Shown here: in pieces, positions 26,284-35,875 of the stretch
How positions within the stretch are numbered: the first letter of the stretch is position 1
How the letters are laid out: each line of letters starts with the position of its first letter
NCBI RefSeq assembly: GCF_002214185.1
Contig: NZ_CP022161.1
Span: 9,555,486 to 9,619,485, forward strand
From: Streptomyces capitiformicae
Lineage (GTDB): Bacteria > Actinomycetota > Actinomycetes > Streptomycetales > Streptomycetaceae
DNA: 64,000 nucleotides
Direction of reading: 5' to 3'
Position numbers and translations under genes: made by a program
Notes under the pieces: model-generated
What the model was told of the DNA's origin: nothing
Database searches by the model: none
The model's input: the letters and a program-made list of their open reading frames with translations, nothing else

Positions 26284-27750
26284 ATGGCCGTCGACTACAC
26301 CGTGATCGTCGTCTATCTCGTCGGAATGCTGGCCATGGGGTGGTGGGGTATGCGCCGGGCGCGGTCGAAGAGCGAGTTCCTGGTCGCCGGGCGCCGGCTC
26401 GGCCCGGCCATGTACTCCGGGACCATGGCCGCCATCGTCCTCGGCGGCGCCTCCACCATCGGCGGCGTGGGCCTCGGCTACCAGTACGGCCTCTCCGGCG
26501 CCTGGATGGTCTTCACCATCGGCCTGGGGCTGCTCGCCCTCTCCGTCTTCTTCTCCGCCCGCATCGCCCGCCTGAAGGTCTACACCGTCTCCGAGATGCT
26601 CGACCTCCGCTACGGCGGCCGCGCCGGCGTCATCTCCGGCGTCGTCATGTGGGCGTACACCCTGATGCTCGCCGTCACGTCCACCATCGCGTACGCCACG
26701 ATCTTCGACGTCCTGTTCGACATGAACCGCACCCTCGCGATCGTCCTCGGCGGCTCGATCGTCGTCGCGTACTCGACGCTCGGCGGCATGTGGTCGATCA
26801 CGCTGACGGACATGGTCCAGTTCGTGGTGAAGACGGTTGGCGTGCTGCTGCTTCTGCTCCCCATCGCCGTCGTCAAGGCGGGCGGCTTCGGTGAGATGAG
26901 GGACTCCCTCCCCACCTCGTACTTCGACCCGCTGGGCATCGGCGGCGAGACGATCTTCACCTACGTCCTGATCTATACGTTCGGCATGCTCATCGGGCAG
27001 GACATCTGGCAGCGCGTCTTCACGGCCCGCAGCGACCGGACGGCCAAGTGGGGCGGCACAGTCGCGGGCACCTACTGCCTCGCATACGCCCTCGCCGGTG
27101 CCGTCATCGGTACGGCGGCCAAGGTGCTCTTCCCGAACCTCGCCAACGCCGACGACGCCTTCGCGACCATCGTGAAGGAGGAACTCCCCATCGGCGTACG
27201 GGGGTTGGTGCTCGCTGCCGCCCTGGCCGCCGTGATGTCCACCTCCTCCGGCGCGCTCATCGCCTGCGCGACCGTCGCCAACAACGACATCTGGTCGAGG
27301 CTGCGGGGCGCCCTGCGCACCTCGGACGGGCAGGGGGAGCGGGACGAGGTCAAGGGCAACCGGGTCTTCATCCTGATCATGGGCATCGGCGTGATCTGTA
27401 CGGCGATCGCACTGAACAACGTTGTCGAGGCGCTGACCGTCGCGTACAACCTCCTCGTCGGCGGTCTCCTCGTCCCGATCCTCGGCGGGCTGCTGTGGCG
27501 GCGCGGCACGGTCCACGGCGCGCTCGCCTCCGTCGTGGTCGGCGGCGTCGCGGTGATCGTCCTGATGGCGACGTACGGAATCCTCGCCAACGAACCCGTC
27601 TACTACGGCCTCCTGACCTCGCTGGCCGCGTACCTCGCCGTCTCCCTGGCCACCCCCGCGACCGACGCCGCCGTACTCGCCGCCTGGCGCGACCGGCTGG
27701 CCGGGCGGGCACCCGAACCCGCATCCGAGCCGGCCCCGGCTCCCCAGTAA
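26284..27750 (+). CDS. sodium:solute symporter (SSS family)
   Basis: A 488-residue membrane protein with about 13 hydrophobic helices. Family features include the first helix (VIVVYLVGMLAMGWWGMRRA), the conserved GGASTIGGVGLGYQYGLSGAW loop (abbreviated) after helix 2, and STLGGMWSITLTDMVQF. It should import a small organic solute using the sodium gradient. The ATG at 26284 follows GGGAGGG. The next gene is agmatinase 75 bases on, so the cargo may be agmatine or another guanidino compound (inference from operon only). Confidence 0.93.
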   Translation: MAVDYTVIVVYLVGMLAMGWWGMRRARSKSEFLVAGRRLGPAMYSGTMAAIVLGGASTIGGVGLGYQYGLSGAWMVFTIGLGLLALSVFFSARIARLKVYTVSEMLDLRYGGRAGVISGVVMWAYTLMLAVTSTIAYATIFDVLFDMNRTLAIVLGGSIVVAYSTLGGMWSITLTDMVQFVVKTVGVLLLLLPIAVVKAGGFGEMRDSLPTSYFDPLGIGGETIFTYVLIYTFGMLIGQDIWQRVFTARSDRTAKWGGTVAGTYCLAYALAGAVIGTAAKVLFPNLANADDAFATIVKEELPIGVRGLVLAAALAAVMSTSSGALIACATVANNDIWSRLRGALRTSDGQGERDEVKGNRVFILIMGIGVICTAIALNNVVEALTVAYNLLVGGLLVPILGGLLWRRGTVHGALASVVVGGVAVIVLMATYGILANEPVYYGLLTSLAAYLAVSLATPATDAAVLAAWRDRLAGRAPEPASEPAPAPQ

Positions 27751-27825
27751 AGTCGAAGAAGAAGTAGTACAAACAGCCTCATACGCGATGAAGCGGATGA
27801 GGCGCAGGAGAGAAGGCATCACCCC

Positions 27826-28809
27826 ATGAGCAGCATCGAGACGCCCCGCGGCCCCGTCGACTCCTCCCGTGTCCCGAGGTACGCCGGGCCCGCGACCTTC
27901 GCCCGGCTGCCGCGCCTCGACGAGGTGGGCGGGCGGACCGAAGTCGCGGTCGTGGGAGTGCCGTTCGACAGCGGTGTCTCGTACCGGCCGGGCGCCCGCT
28001 TCGGCGGCAACGCGATCCGCGAGGCGTCCCGGCTGCTGCGCCCCTACAACCCGGCCCAGGACGCCTCGCCGTTCGCGCTGGCGCAGGTCGCGGACGGCGG
28101 TGACATCGCGGTGAACCCGTTCAACATCAACGAGGCCGTGGAGACCGTCGAGGCGGCGGCGGACGAGCTGCTGGAGACGGGCGCGCGCCTGATGACCCTG
28201 GGCGGCGACCACACCATCGCCCTCCCGCTGCTGCGCTCGGTCGCCAAGAAGCACGGCCCGGTGGCGCTGCTGCACTTCGACGCCCACCTCGACACCTGGG
28301 ACACGTACTTCGACGCCGAGTACACGCACGGGACCCCGTTCCGGCGTGCGGTGGAGGAGGGGATCCTGGACACGGAGGCGCTCTCGCACGTGGGCATACG
28401 AGGCCCCCTGTACGGCAAGCGGGACCTGGACGACGACGCCAAGCTGGGCTTCGGCATCGTCACGTCGGCGGACGTCATGCGGCGCGGCGTGGACGAGGTC
28501 GCCGACCAGCTGCGGCAGCGCATCGGTGACCGCCCGCTCTACATCTCCATCGACATCGACTGCCTCGACCCCGCCCACGCGCCGGGTACCGGGACGCCCG
28601 AGGCCGGCGGCATGACCTCCCGCGAGCTGCTGGAGATCCTGCGGGGCCTGGCCTCCTGCAACCTGGTCTCCGCCGATGTCGTCGAGGTGGCGCCCGCGTA
28701 CGATCACGCCGAGATCACCGCGGTGGCCGCGTCGCACACGGCGTACGAGCTGACCACCATCATGTCCCGCCAGATCGCGGCGGCCCGGAAGGACTCGGAA
28801 GCGAAGTGA
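27826..28809 (+). CDS. speB: agmatinase / ureohydrolase
   Basis: A 327-residue arginase-fold enzyme releasing urea from agmatine or a related guanidino compound. All manganese-binding motifs are intact: [24 protein letters not shown] and [19 protein letters not shown]. It sits between a solute symporter and a TPP enzyme; its stop overlaps the start of the latter (GTGA at 28806-28809). The symbol reflects the family; the substrate could also be guanidinobutyrate or guanidinopropionate, which cannot be separated by eye. Confidence 0.92.
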   Translation: MSSIETPRGPVDSSRVPRYAGPATFARLPRLDEVGGRTEVAVVGVPFDSGVSYRPGARFGGNAIREASRLLRPYNPAQDASPFALAQVADGGDIAVNPFNINEAVETVEAAADELLETGARLMTLGGDHTIALPLLRSVAKKHGPVALLHFDAHLDTWDTYFDAEYTHGTPFRRAVEEGILDTEALSHVGIRGPLYGKRDLDDDAKLGFGIVTSADVMRRGVDEVADQLRQRIGDRPLYISIDIDCLDPAHAPGTGTPEAGGMTSRELLEILRGLASCNLVSADVVEVAPAYDHAEITAVAASHTAYELTTIMSRQIAAARKDSEAK

Positions 28810-30491
28810 CCCACGACCACGACCTGGTGCTCCGCCCGACGGAGGCACAGACATCGGCTGCCCTGAACCCGCCCCCCGGGCGCAACGGCGGTGACCTGGT
28901 CGTGGAGACGCTGGCCGGGCTCGGCGCGACGACGGTGTTCGGGCTGCCCGGCCAGCACGCGCTCGGCATGTTCGACGCGCTGCGCCGCAGCGATCTGCGC
29001 TACATCGGCCTGCGGGTCGAGAACAACGCGGGATTCGCGGCGGACGCGTACGGCCGGATCACGGGTGAGGCGGCGCCGCTGCTGCTGTCGACGGGGCCGG
29101 GCGCGCTGACGTCGCTCGCCGCGCTCCAGGAGGCGGCCGCGGCCTCCGCCCCCGTCCTCGCCATCGGCAGCCAGATCCCGGTGGCGGGGCTGGGCGGCGG
29201 CCGCCACGGCTATCTGCACGAACTCCCGGACCAGGCAGCCTCGTTCAGGGGCGTGGTGAAGTCGGTCCACACCGTGCGTACCCAGTCCCAGATCCCCTCC
29301 GCGATCGCCGCCGCTTGGCAGTCGGCGCTGACCGCCCCGCACGGGCCGGTGTGGGTGGAGATCCCGCAGGACGTGCTGCTGGCCGAGACGTCCATCCCCG
29401 TGGTGACGGGTGGCGACGCCTTCCCCGAGGAGCTGCCCCCGCGCCCCGAACTGACGGCCGTGGCGGCCGACCTGCTCACGAAGGCCGCCCGGCCCGCGAT
29501 CATCGCGGGCGGCGGGGTCGTACGGGCGGACGCGTCCGGCAAGCTGCGGCAGCTGGCGGAGCGGCTGTCGGCGCCGGTCGTCACCACCTTCGGCGGCAAG
29601 GGCGCGTTCCCGTGGACGCATCCGCTGTCTCTCCAGTCCTGGCTGGAGGACCGGCACACCACCGACTTCCTGGAGGACGCGGACGTCCTGCTGGTGGTGG
29701 GGTCGGGGCTCGGCGAACTCTCCTCGAACTACCACACGTTCAAGCCCCGGGGCCGAGTGATCCAGATCGAGGCGGACCTGGGGAAGCTGGAGTCCAACCA
29801 TCCGGCCCTCGGCATCCACGCGGACGCGCGGCTGGCGTTGCAGGCGCTGCTGGAGACGATCGAGGAACCCAGGGAGGACGAGTCGGCGCCGGAGCGCGTG
29901 CGGGGCGTGCTCGCGCAGGTTCGTGAGCGTATCGATGGGCAACAACTCACCCTGGAGCAGGACCTGTTGGCGTCGATCCGGCGGGCCCTGCCGTCCCGGG
30001 CGCCCTCCTTCTGGGACATGACGATCCTGGCGTACTGGGCCTGGTCGGCCTTTGACGCCAGGTTCCCCAACACCATGCACTCGGCCCAGGGTTCGGGCGG
30101 CCTCGGCTACGCCTTCCCGGCGGCCCTCGGCGCGGCGGCCGCCGACCCGACGCAGCCGGTGCTGGCCGTCTCGGGCGACGGCGGCGCCCTGTACTCGATC
30201 GCCGAGCTGGCCACGGCCCGGCAGTACGGCCTCGACGTCACCTGGCTGATCGTCGACGACGGCGGCTACGGGATCCTGCGCGAGTACATGACGGAGGCAT
30301 TCGGGGAGACGACCGGTACGGAGCTGTCTCGACCGGACTTCGTCGCCCTGGCGGAGTCGTTCGGCGTACCGGGGGTACGAACGACCCCCGAGACGCTCGC
30401 CGACGACCTGGCGAAGGCGCTGGCCGCGCCGGGACCTTCGGTGGTCGTCCTCCCGGCGCGGCTGCGGATGTTCGCGCCGACGCACCTGTAG
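28806..30491 (+). CDS. thiamine pyrophosphate-dependent enzyme (acetolactate synthase-like)
   Basis: A 561-residue TPP enzyme of the acetolactate synthase/benzoylformate decarboxylase superfamily. The N-terminal domain has the catalytic Glu region [17 protein letters not shown] and [13 protein letters not shown]; the C-terminal TPP/Mg site reads [20 protein letters not shown] followed by [12 protein letters not shown], where the usual Asn pair is Asp-Asp. It is translationally coupled to agmatinase, so it is more likely a catabolic decarboxylase or carboligase acting after guanidino hydrolysis than a branched-chain biosynthetic enzyme (inference). Confidence 0.9.
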   Translation: MTHDHDLVLRPTEAQTSAALNPPPGRNGGDLVVETLAGLGATTVFGLPGQHALGMFDALRRSDLRYIGLRVENNAGFAADAYGRITGEAAPLLLSTGPGALTSLAALQEAAAASAPVLAIGSQIPVAGLGGGRHGYLHELPDQAASFRGVVKSVHTVRTQSQIPSAIAAAWQSALTAPHGPVWVEIPQDVLLAETSIPVVTGGDAFPEELPPRPELTAVAADLLTKAARPAIIAGGGVVRADASGKLRQLAERLSAPVVTTFGGKGAFPWTHPLSLQSWLEDRHTTDFLEDADVLLVVGSGLGELSSNYHTFKPRGRVIQIEADLGKLESNHPALGIHADARLALQALLETIEEPREDESAPERVRGVLAQVRERIDGQQLTLEQDLLASIRRALPSRAPSFWDMTILAYWAWSAFDARFPNTMHSAQGSGGLGYAFPAALGAAAADPTQPVLAVSGDGGALYSIAELATARQYGLDVTWLIVDDGGYGILREYMTEAFGETTGTELSRPDFVALAESFGVPGVRTTPETLADDLAKALAAPGPSVVVLPARLRMFAPTHL

Positions 30492-30635
30492 GGCTAACCA
30501 GGGGTTCCTCCAAGACGATCACCCGTTCGGTGACGCCCGGCATGTGGCGGAGGGTATGTTCCCGGAGGCCAGCGCCTCTCTGATCAGGTCACTGTCAGTC
30601 CCGGCGGCTAGTGTGAGCTTGGAAAGGAGGACAGC

Positions 30636-31298
30636 GTGCTGTTGAGATTCCGTGTCGCGAACGTACGGTCCCTGCGAGACGAGCAGGAGCTGTCCTTCGT
30701 CGCACCCGAGGACGGGACGGGGCTGCGGCCCGGGTAGTGGAACTGGCAGGCGGGTCGGTCCGTCGGTGTGCTCCCGCTGATCGGCATCTTCGGTGCAAAC
30801 GCGTCGGGCAAGTCCAACGTCCTGGCCGCGCTGGTCGACATGCGCTCCGCCGTCATCAACTCCTACGCCCGCTGGGCATCGTACGACGGAATTCCGCGCT
30901 CCGTGTTCGCGCTGGACCCCACGCGTGAGAGCGAGCCGAGCTTCTTCGAGGTCGATCTCGTCATGGACGGCGTGCGCTGGACGTATGGCTTCGAGCTCAG
31001 CCGGACTCGGGTCGAGGCCGAATGGCTGCACAGCTAACCGCGAGGCCACCGTCAGGTGTGGCTCGACCGGGACGCCTCGCGGGGCGAGGCGTACGAATGG
31101 CCGGGGAGCCGGATCAAGGACCGTGCGCAGCTGGTGCGGCGCACTCGGTCGAACGCGCTGCTGCTTTCCACGGCGGGGACGGACAACCATCCGCAGCTGT
31201 CTCCGCCCTTTCACTGGTTCTGCCGCAATCTCTGGCTGATCAACCCTGAGGAGCAGCGCACGCAGAGGGAGAGTGAAACAACTAGCGCACGTCGATGA
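30636..31298 (+). pseudogene. decayed AAA-family ATPase with two in-frame stops
   Basis: A GTG at 30636 with strong ribosome site GGAAAGGAGG opens a frame resembling RecF/OLD-like ATP-binding proteins: LLRFRVANVRSLRDEQELSF, then Walker A IGIFGANASGKSNVLAAL. The frame is broken by TAG at 30735-30737 and TAA at 31035-31037 (where a Tyr codon is expected), yet no frameshift occurs and homology-like sequence continues on both sides, down to FCRNLWLINPEEQRTQRE. After about 31,270 the gene ends in unrelated sequence, so the C-terminal Walker B half is missing. Intact relatives act in phage defence or unknown roles; this copy should be non-functional unless the stops are read through. Confidence 0.8.
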
Positions 31299-32052
31299 AG
31301 TCGCTGCCAGATGTGACGGTGGCCGTGGTTCCGGTGCCGCCGAAGACGAAGCGGTAGTAACCGTCGGAGGTGGCGGTGGTCGTGGCCTTGACCGCTCCAC
31401 CGGTGCCGGTCTTCACGGTCTTGAGGGTGGTGAAGGTGCTGCTGCCCTTCTTGCGGAACTGCAGCTTCACCGACTGGCCTTTGAAACCGGCGTACTTGTG
31501 AGTTTTCCAGTCGGCGCGTGTCAGGGCGCCTTTGACCGTGACGGTCTTCCCCTTCTTCACGGGCTCGGGCGCGGCGTCGGCGGTGAGCCGGGCGGCGCGG
31601 AGTACCTTGAAGGTGTACTTGCCGCTGGTGCTGTAGGTGGCGTCCCACGCGTCGACGTGGAGCTGGATCGTCCAGGTGCCCGCCGGGCTGTTGCCCTGGT
31701 AGAAGAGCGTGACCGGATCCAGGGTGTAGGTGTCGGAGCAGGTCGTCGTCGGTTTGGTCCTGGGGGAGCAGTCCAGCTGGTAGTGGTCCGAGTCCAGGTA
31801 GGCGTACGAGCCGTAGAGGTAGGCGGCGGCCCTGTAGACGCCGGAGGCGTGGGTGGCGGTGACGGCGATCGGGAACTTCACGGGGGCCTTGGTGCCGACG
31901 ACCACGGGCTTGCCGCCGTTGACGACGACGCTGTTGATGGTGATGTCGTCGGCGTCGGGCGCGGCGTGCGCGGCCGGGGCGGCGGTGAGCGCGGCTCCCG
32001 CCAGGGTGCAGGACAGGGCGACGGTGACGACGCGTCTGGTATGGCTGGTCAA
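31282..32052 (-). CDS. secreted protein with Ig-like beta domains
   Basis: A 256-residue exported protein. A Sec signal peptide is evident (MTSHTRRVVTVALSCTLAG, cleavage after AAPAAHA). The mature part looks all-beta: an N-terminal domain of about 110 residues with two Cys (DCSPRT, TTTCSD) and a C-terminal domain VKKGKTVTVKGALTRADWKT ending in YYRFVFGGTGTTATVTSG, typical of bacterial Ig-like or calcium-binding secreted proteins of unknown role. It converges on, and slightly overlaps, the truncated ATPase gene. Confidence 0.82.
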   Translation of the reverse strand: MTSHTRRVVTVALSCTLAGAALTAAPAAHAAPDADDITINSVVVNGGKPVVVGTKAPVKFPIAVTATHASGVYRAAAYLYGSYAYLDSDHYQLDCSPRTKPTTTCSDTYTLDPVTLFYQGNSPAGTWTIQLHVDAWDATYSTSGKYTFKVLRAARLTADAAPEPVKKGKTVTVKGALTRADWKTHKYAGFKGQSVKLQFRKKGSSTFTTLKTVKTGTGGAVKATTTATSDGYYRFVFGGTGTTATVTSGSDFIDVR

Positions 32053-32235
32053 GTGGACCTCCGGAAAGGCTTGTTGAACACCTTGTTCGGCGCATCGTAC
32101 AGGTGTGTGGTGCTTTCGGCTGTGGCTGATCCCTGCGTTCAGTCGCCGTCGAAGCCGCCCGAGTCCGCGTCGGCGTCGTCTCCGCCGCCCAGCCTGACCC
32201 GCTCGGTGGACCGGCCGCCTCGCGGAGCTGTGTCC

Positions 32236-32688
32236 TCACTTCATGAGGGCCGTCCCCGGGCAGAACGCGGCGGCCCACACCGGGCGTTCCGTGTCCACGT
32301 CGAAGTTGGCCAGCAAGGCCGCGCCCGGGAGCACGCCGAAGATCCAGGAGCCGCAGGCGGTGATGATCGTCATGCCGTGGTGGCCCTTGGAGAACTCGGT
32401 GACATCCCGTGGCGTCGCCGCCCGTCCCGGCCACGCCACCGGCACCAGCGCCACCGACTGACAGCCCAGGCAGGCCAGTTGCAGGATGACCTATCCCTCG
32501 AACGTCATCGGCCGTGACCAGAAGTACACGAGCCCCGCGACGGCGCAGGGCAGCACCGCGGCATTACCGAGGAACATCAGCCCTCGGCGGGAGGTCACAA
32601 GGTCGGCCGACGCCTCGATCACGTCGTCCCAGAACCACTTCCAGCGCTCCACTCGCACGCTGAACGAAACCTTGGAACGCTTGCTCAT
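32236..32688 (-). pseudogene. small membrane protein interrupted by an in-frame TAG
   Basis: The frame starting at ATG 32688 encodes MSKRSKVSFSVRVERWKWFW, then a hydrophobic helix (LMFLGNAAVLPCAVAGLVYF), and stops at TAG 32493-32491. The same frame continues for another 85 codons with two more hydrophobic stretches (LQLACLGCQSVALVPVAW and IITACGSWIFGVLPGAALLA) to a TGA at 32236. The uninterrupted phase and the matching hydrophobic pattern suggest one original gene of about 150 codons with a nonsense mutation. I do not recognise the family. Confidence 0.55.
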
Positions 32689-32920
32689 GCGCCGCCCCCG
32701 TTGTCGCCGCCCGTCCTCGCTCCACTGCCGCCATGCCCATGTGTGATGTACATCACGCACCGGACGGAAGGGTTCCGCCGATTAATCGGCAGTGTGTCCG
32801 AATTAATCAGGCTTCCTGAGTCTCCCCTGCCACTTTAGATTTCAATCGACCACGGCTGCCTCACAGGTTCGCCACGCAAACTTCATAACGGGCTCCGGGG
32901 GAGCCCAAGGGGGAACGGGC

Positions 32921-35824
32921 ATGACCACCCGTTGGAACCGGCGGCCGCGTGCTGCCCGAAGACTCGGCGTGCTGCTCGGCACGGCCGTCGTACTCACCGG
33001 AACACCAGCCCTCGCGACACCCGTAGTCGCAGGCGCACAGCCCACGACCGCAGCCACGACAGCAACCACGACCACGGCCGCCGAGCAGGCCGAGGCCTCC
33101 GCCTTCGCCCGTGCCGCCGCCACCGGTGAGCCCGTGGAGATCGTCGGCCTGCGGACCGAGGACGAACTCGTCCACGCCAACCCGGACGGCTCGCTGACCA
33201 GTGAGACGAGTGTCCAGCCGCAGCGCGTGAGGCGGCCCGACGGCAGCTGGGAGAAGGCCGACGCCACCCTCGAACGCCGCCCGGACGGCACGGTCGGCCC
33301 CAAGGCAGCCGTCGTCGACCTGGCCTTCGCGGCGGGAGGCTCGTCCGACTTCGTCACGCTCGGCGAGGACGGCAAGTCCTTCACGCTGCGCTGGCCGACC
33401 CCGCTGCCGGAGCCGGTACTCAGCGGGGACACCGCTGAGTACCGGGAGGTGCTGCCCGGCGTGGACCTGCTGGCCACCGCCTCGGTCACGGGCTACTCGT
33501 ATGTCCTGGAGGTGAAGACGGCGGAGGCGGCCCGCGATCCGCGGCTGGCTGAACTGCGGTTGCCCGTACGGTCGGAGGGTCTGGACCTCGGCACCGGCCC
33601 GACCGGTGGCCTCCAGGCGGTGGACGCCTCCGGCGAGCGTGTCTTCGGCGGCCAGGCACCCAAGATGTGGGACTCGTCCGCCACCGGGCTCCCCGCCGAC
33701 GCCGTCCCCGCCTCGGGCACCGACACGCGCGCCCAGGAGGCACCCGGCGCCGCCGCCAAGGTCGCCGACATGACCCTCGATGTCTCCGCGTCCGCCGTCA
33801 CCGTCGAGCCCGACCGCGCCCTGCTCACCGCCGCCGACACCGACTTCCCGGTCTACATCGACCCCGAGGCCGGTATGTCGAAGAGCGAGTGGCTGTATGT
33901 GTCCAGCTCGCATCCGAGTACCGAGTACCACAAGTTCAAGAAGGACGAGGGTGTCGGCCGCTGCTCGGCCAAGACCATCGGCGGCATCTACTACGTGTGC
34001 AGCAACTCGCCGTACACGAACCGGATGTATTTCCAGTTCTCCACCAAGGGCTGGAAGAACCGGACGATCTCCAAGGCGGTCTTCCAGGTCTACGAGACCT
34101 TCTCCTTCTCCTGCACCAAGAGCACGGTCAACCTGCACATGGTCGCCGAGGGCGGTGTCGACTCCGCTACGAACTGGAACAACAAGCCCAAGGACGGCGA
34201 CCTGATGGTCGACAGGACCGTCGCGTACGGGCGGGGCGACAGCTGCAGTCCGGACGCCCCGCCCAGTTGGGTGCACTTCGCGGACAACGCCGAGGAGTCC
34301 AACGAGAACCTCACCTCCTCGGTCCGCAAGAAGGCCGCCGGTGAGGATCCCATCGCGTTCTCGCTGCGGGCCGCCGACGAGGGCGACCCGAACTCCTGGA
34401 AGCGGTTCCGGGGTGAGGACGCCAAGCTCGTCGTCACGTACAACACCCGTCCGAACAAGCCCACCGGGGAGAAGCTGAGCAACCCGGAGGAGAAGACCTG
34501 CACCACCGACAACACCAAGCGCCCCTGGATCCGTGACGCGACGCCGACCATGTCCGTCACCGGCACGGACGCCGACTCGTACACCGACGGCACAGGCCAG
34601 AACCTCACCGCGACCTTCCGGGTGTGGGACCAGGTCGACGGCCGGCCGATGGTCTACGAGGGCAAGGACGGACCGCAGAACGAGGGCGTGTTCGAGGAGA
34701 ACATCCCCGTCAGGGAGCTCGCCCATGGCCACGGCTACAAGTGGCACGCCCAGACCTACGACGGCTCCACCGGCAAGCTCAAGAACTCCGGGTACTCCGA
34801 GTGGTCCGACTGGTGCGAGTTCGTGGTGGACGTGAAGGCGCCCGACACCAAGCCGCACGTCGCGCCCGTGGCGAGCGAGGCCGACCTGCCGGTGGGCGGC
34901 AAGCGGCACTTCACCCTCTCCGCGAACGGCAACGCGGACCCGGTCTTCAAGAACGACGTCGAGTTCTACGAGTGGGACCTCGGCAACGACACCCCTACAC
35001 GCAAGGCCACCCCGACCGCCCTCGGCGGCAACGCCACCATCGAGGTGCCGACCAGCACCTTCGGCCCGAACGTGCTCTACGTCCGCAGTGTCGACCGGGC
35101 CGGCAACCGGGGCCCGCTGGAGAAGTACTTCTTCACCGTCGACCGGGCCTGCGCAGACGCGCTCGCCGACACCTGCGCCGCCGCCGTGTACGGCCTGGAC
35201 CAGACCTCCGGCACCACGGCCCCCGACACCTCGGGCCACAACAGGACGCTGACCGTGAAGGGCGCCGACTGGGTCGCGGGCCATGGCGCCGCGAGCGCCC
35301 CGGCCGACAAGGCGCTGCGCTTCAACGGCACCACCGACCACGCCACCGCCGTGTCCGCGGTCCACACCGGTCAGGCGTTCACCGTCTCGGCGTGGGTGCG
35401 TCCCACGTCGCTGGCGAAGAACATCTCGGTGGTCAGCCAGGCGGGCAGCCAGGGCAGCGGTTTCAACCTCTACTACTCGACCGCCTACAAGCGCTGGATT
35501 TTCGGCCGCCACGTCTCCGACAAGGCGGGCTCCGACCTCGTCCGGGCCATGGCCGCCGGCGAGCGGCCCGCGACCGTCAACAAGTGGGTCCACCTCGCCG
35601 CAACCTACGACCCGGTGGCGCGGAAGTTCACGCTCTTCGTCGACGGTGAGGAGCAGGGCAGCGCCACCGTCACCGATGTCTGGAACGCCTCCAAGGGCCT
35701 CAACATCGGCCGCGCCCAGTACGGCGGCGACTGGTCCGATCCGTTCGCGGGTGACATCGACGACGTACGACTCGTCCCCGGCCTGCTGTCCGGCACTGAG
35801 ATCTTCCGGCTCGCCAACAACTGA
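32921..35824 (+). CDS. secreted LamG-domain protein preceding the RHS toxin gene
   Basis: A 967-residue exported protein. The signal peptide is RRLGVLLGTAVVLTGTPALA near the N-terminus. The middle (about 310-520) resembles the DNRLRE/TNLxL-type beta domain found in Streptomyces wall proteins: YIDPEAGMSKSEWLYVSSSH, then NRMYFQFSTKGWKNRTISKA and DAKLVVTYNTRP. Ig-like modules follow. The last 210 residues are a LamG-like jellyroll (ALRFNGTTDHATAV, FTVSAWVRP, FNLYYS, WVHLAATYDPVARKFTLFVD). Such genes regularly stand just upstream of RHS-Hint toxin genes in Streptomyces and probably form a surface or delivery partner. The ATG follows GGGGGAA; the RHS gene begins 51 bases downstream. Confidence 0.9.
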   Translation: MTTRWNRRPRAARRLGVLLGTAVVLTGTPALATPVVAGAQPTTAATTATTTTAAEQAEASAFARAAATGEPVEIVGLRTEDELVHANPDGSLTSETSVQPQRVRRPDGSWEKADATLERRPDGTVGPKAAVVDLAFAAGGSSDFVTLGEDGKSFTLRWPTPLPEPVLSGDTAEYREVLPGVDLLATASVTGYSYVLEVKTAEAARDPRLAELRLPVRSEGLDLGTGPTGGLQAVDASGERVFGGQAPKMWDSSATGLPADAVPASGTDTRAQEAPGAAAKVADMTLDVSASAVTVEPDRALLTAADTDFPVYIDPEAGMSKSEWLYVSSSHPSTEYHKFKKDEGVGRCSAKTIGGIYYVCSNSPYTNRMYFQFSTKGWKNRTISKAVFQVYETFSFSCTKSTVNLHMVAEGGVDSATNWNNKPKDGDLMVDRTVAYGRGDSCSPDAPPSWVHFADNAEESNENLTSSVRKKAAGEDPIAFSLRAADEGDPNSWKRFRGEDAKLVVTYNTRPNKPTGEKLSNPEEKTCTTDNTKRPWIRDATPTMSVTGTDADSYTDGTGQNLTATFRVWDQVDGRPMVYEGKDGPQNEGVFEENIPVRELAHGHGYKWHAQTYDGSTGKLKNSGYSEWSDWCEFVVDVKAPDTKPHVAPVASEADLPVGGKRHFTLSANGNADPVFKNDVEFYEWDLGNDTPTRKATPTALGGNATIEVPTSTFGPNVLYVRSVDRAGNRGPLEKYFFTVDRACADALADTCAAAVYGLDQTSGTTAPDTSGHNRTLTVKGADWVAGHGAASAPADKALRFNGTTDHATAVSAVHTGQAFTVSAWVRPTSLAKNISVVSQAGSQGSGFNLYYSTAYKRWIFGRHVSDKAGSDLVRAMAAGERPATVNKWVHLAATYDPVARKFTLFVDGEEQGSATVTDVWNASKGLNIGRAQYGGDWSDPFAGDIDDVRLVPGLLSGTEIFRLANN

Positions 35825-35875
35825 CGGCTCCTGACCAGAGCGTCACTTCCCACATCCCATAGAGGGGGAGCGCGC

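Noticed and set aside
26182..30485. Long minus-strand frames opposite the symporter, agmatinase and TPP-enzyme genes
   Set aside because: These are antisense shadows without motifs; the plus-strand genes have full family signatures and ribosome sites.
30735..32493. Stop codon recoding (e.g. amber suppression or selenocysteine) to explain the in-frame stops
   Set aside because: Two different stop codons are involved, one gene is also truncated at its 3' end, and no recoding signal is visible. Decay is simpler.
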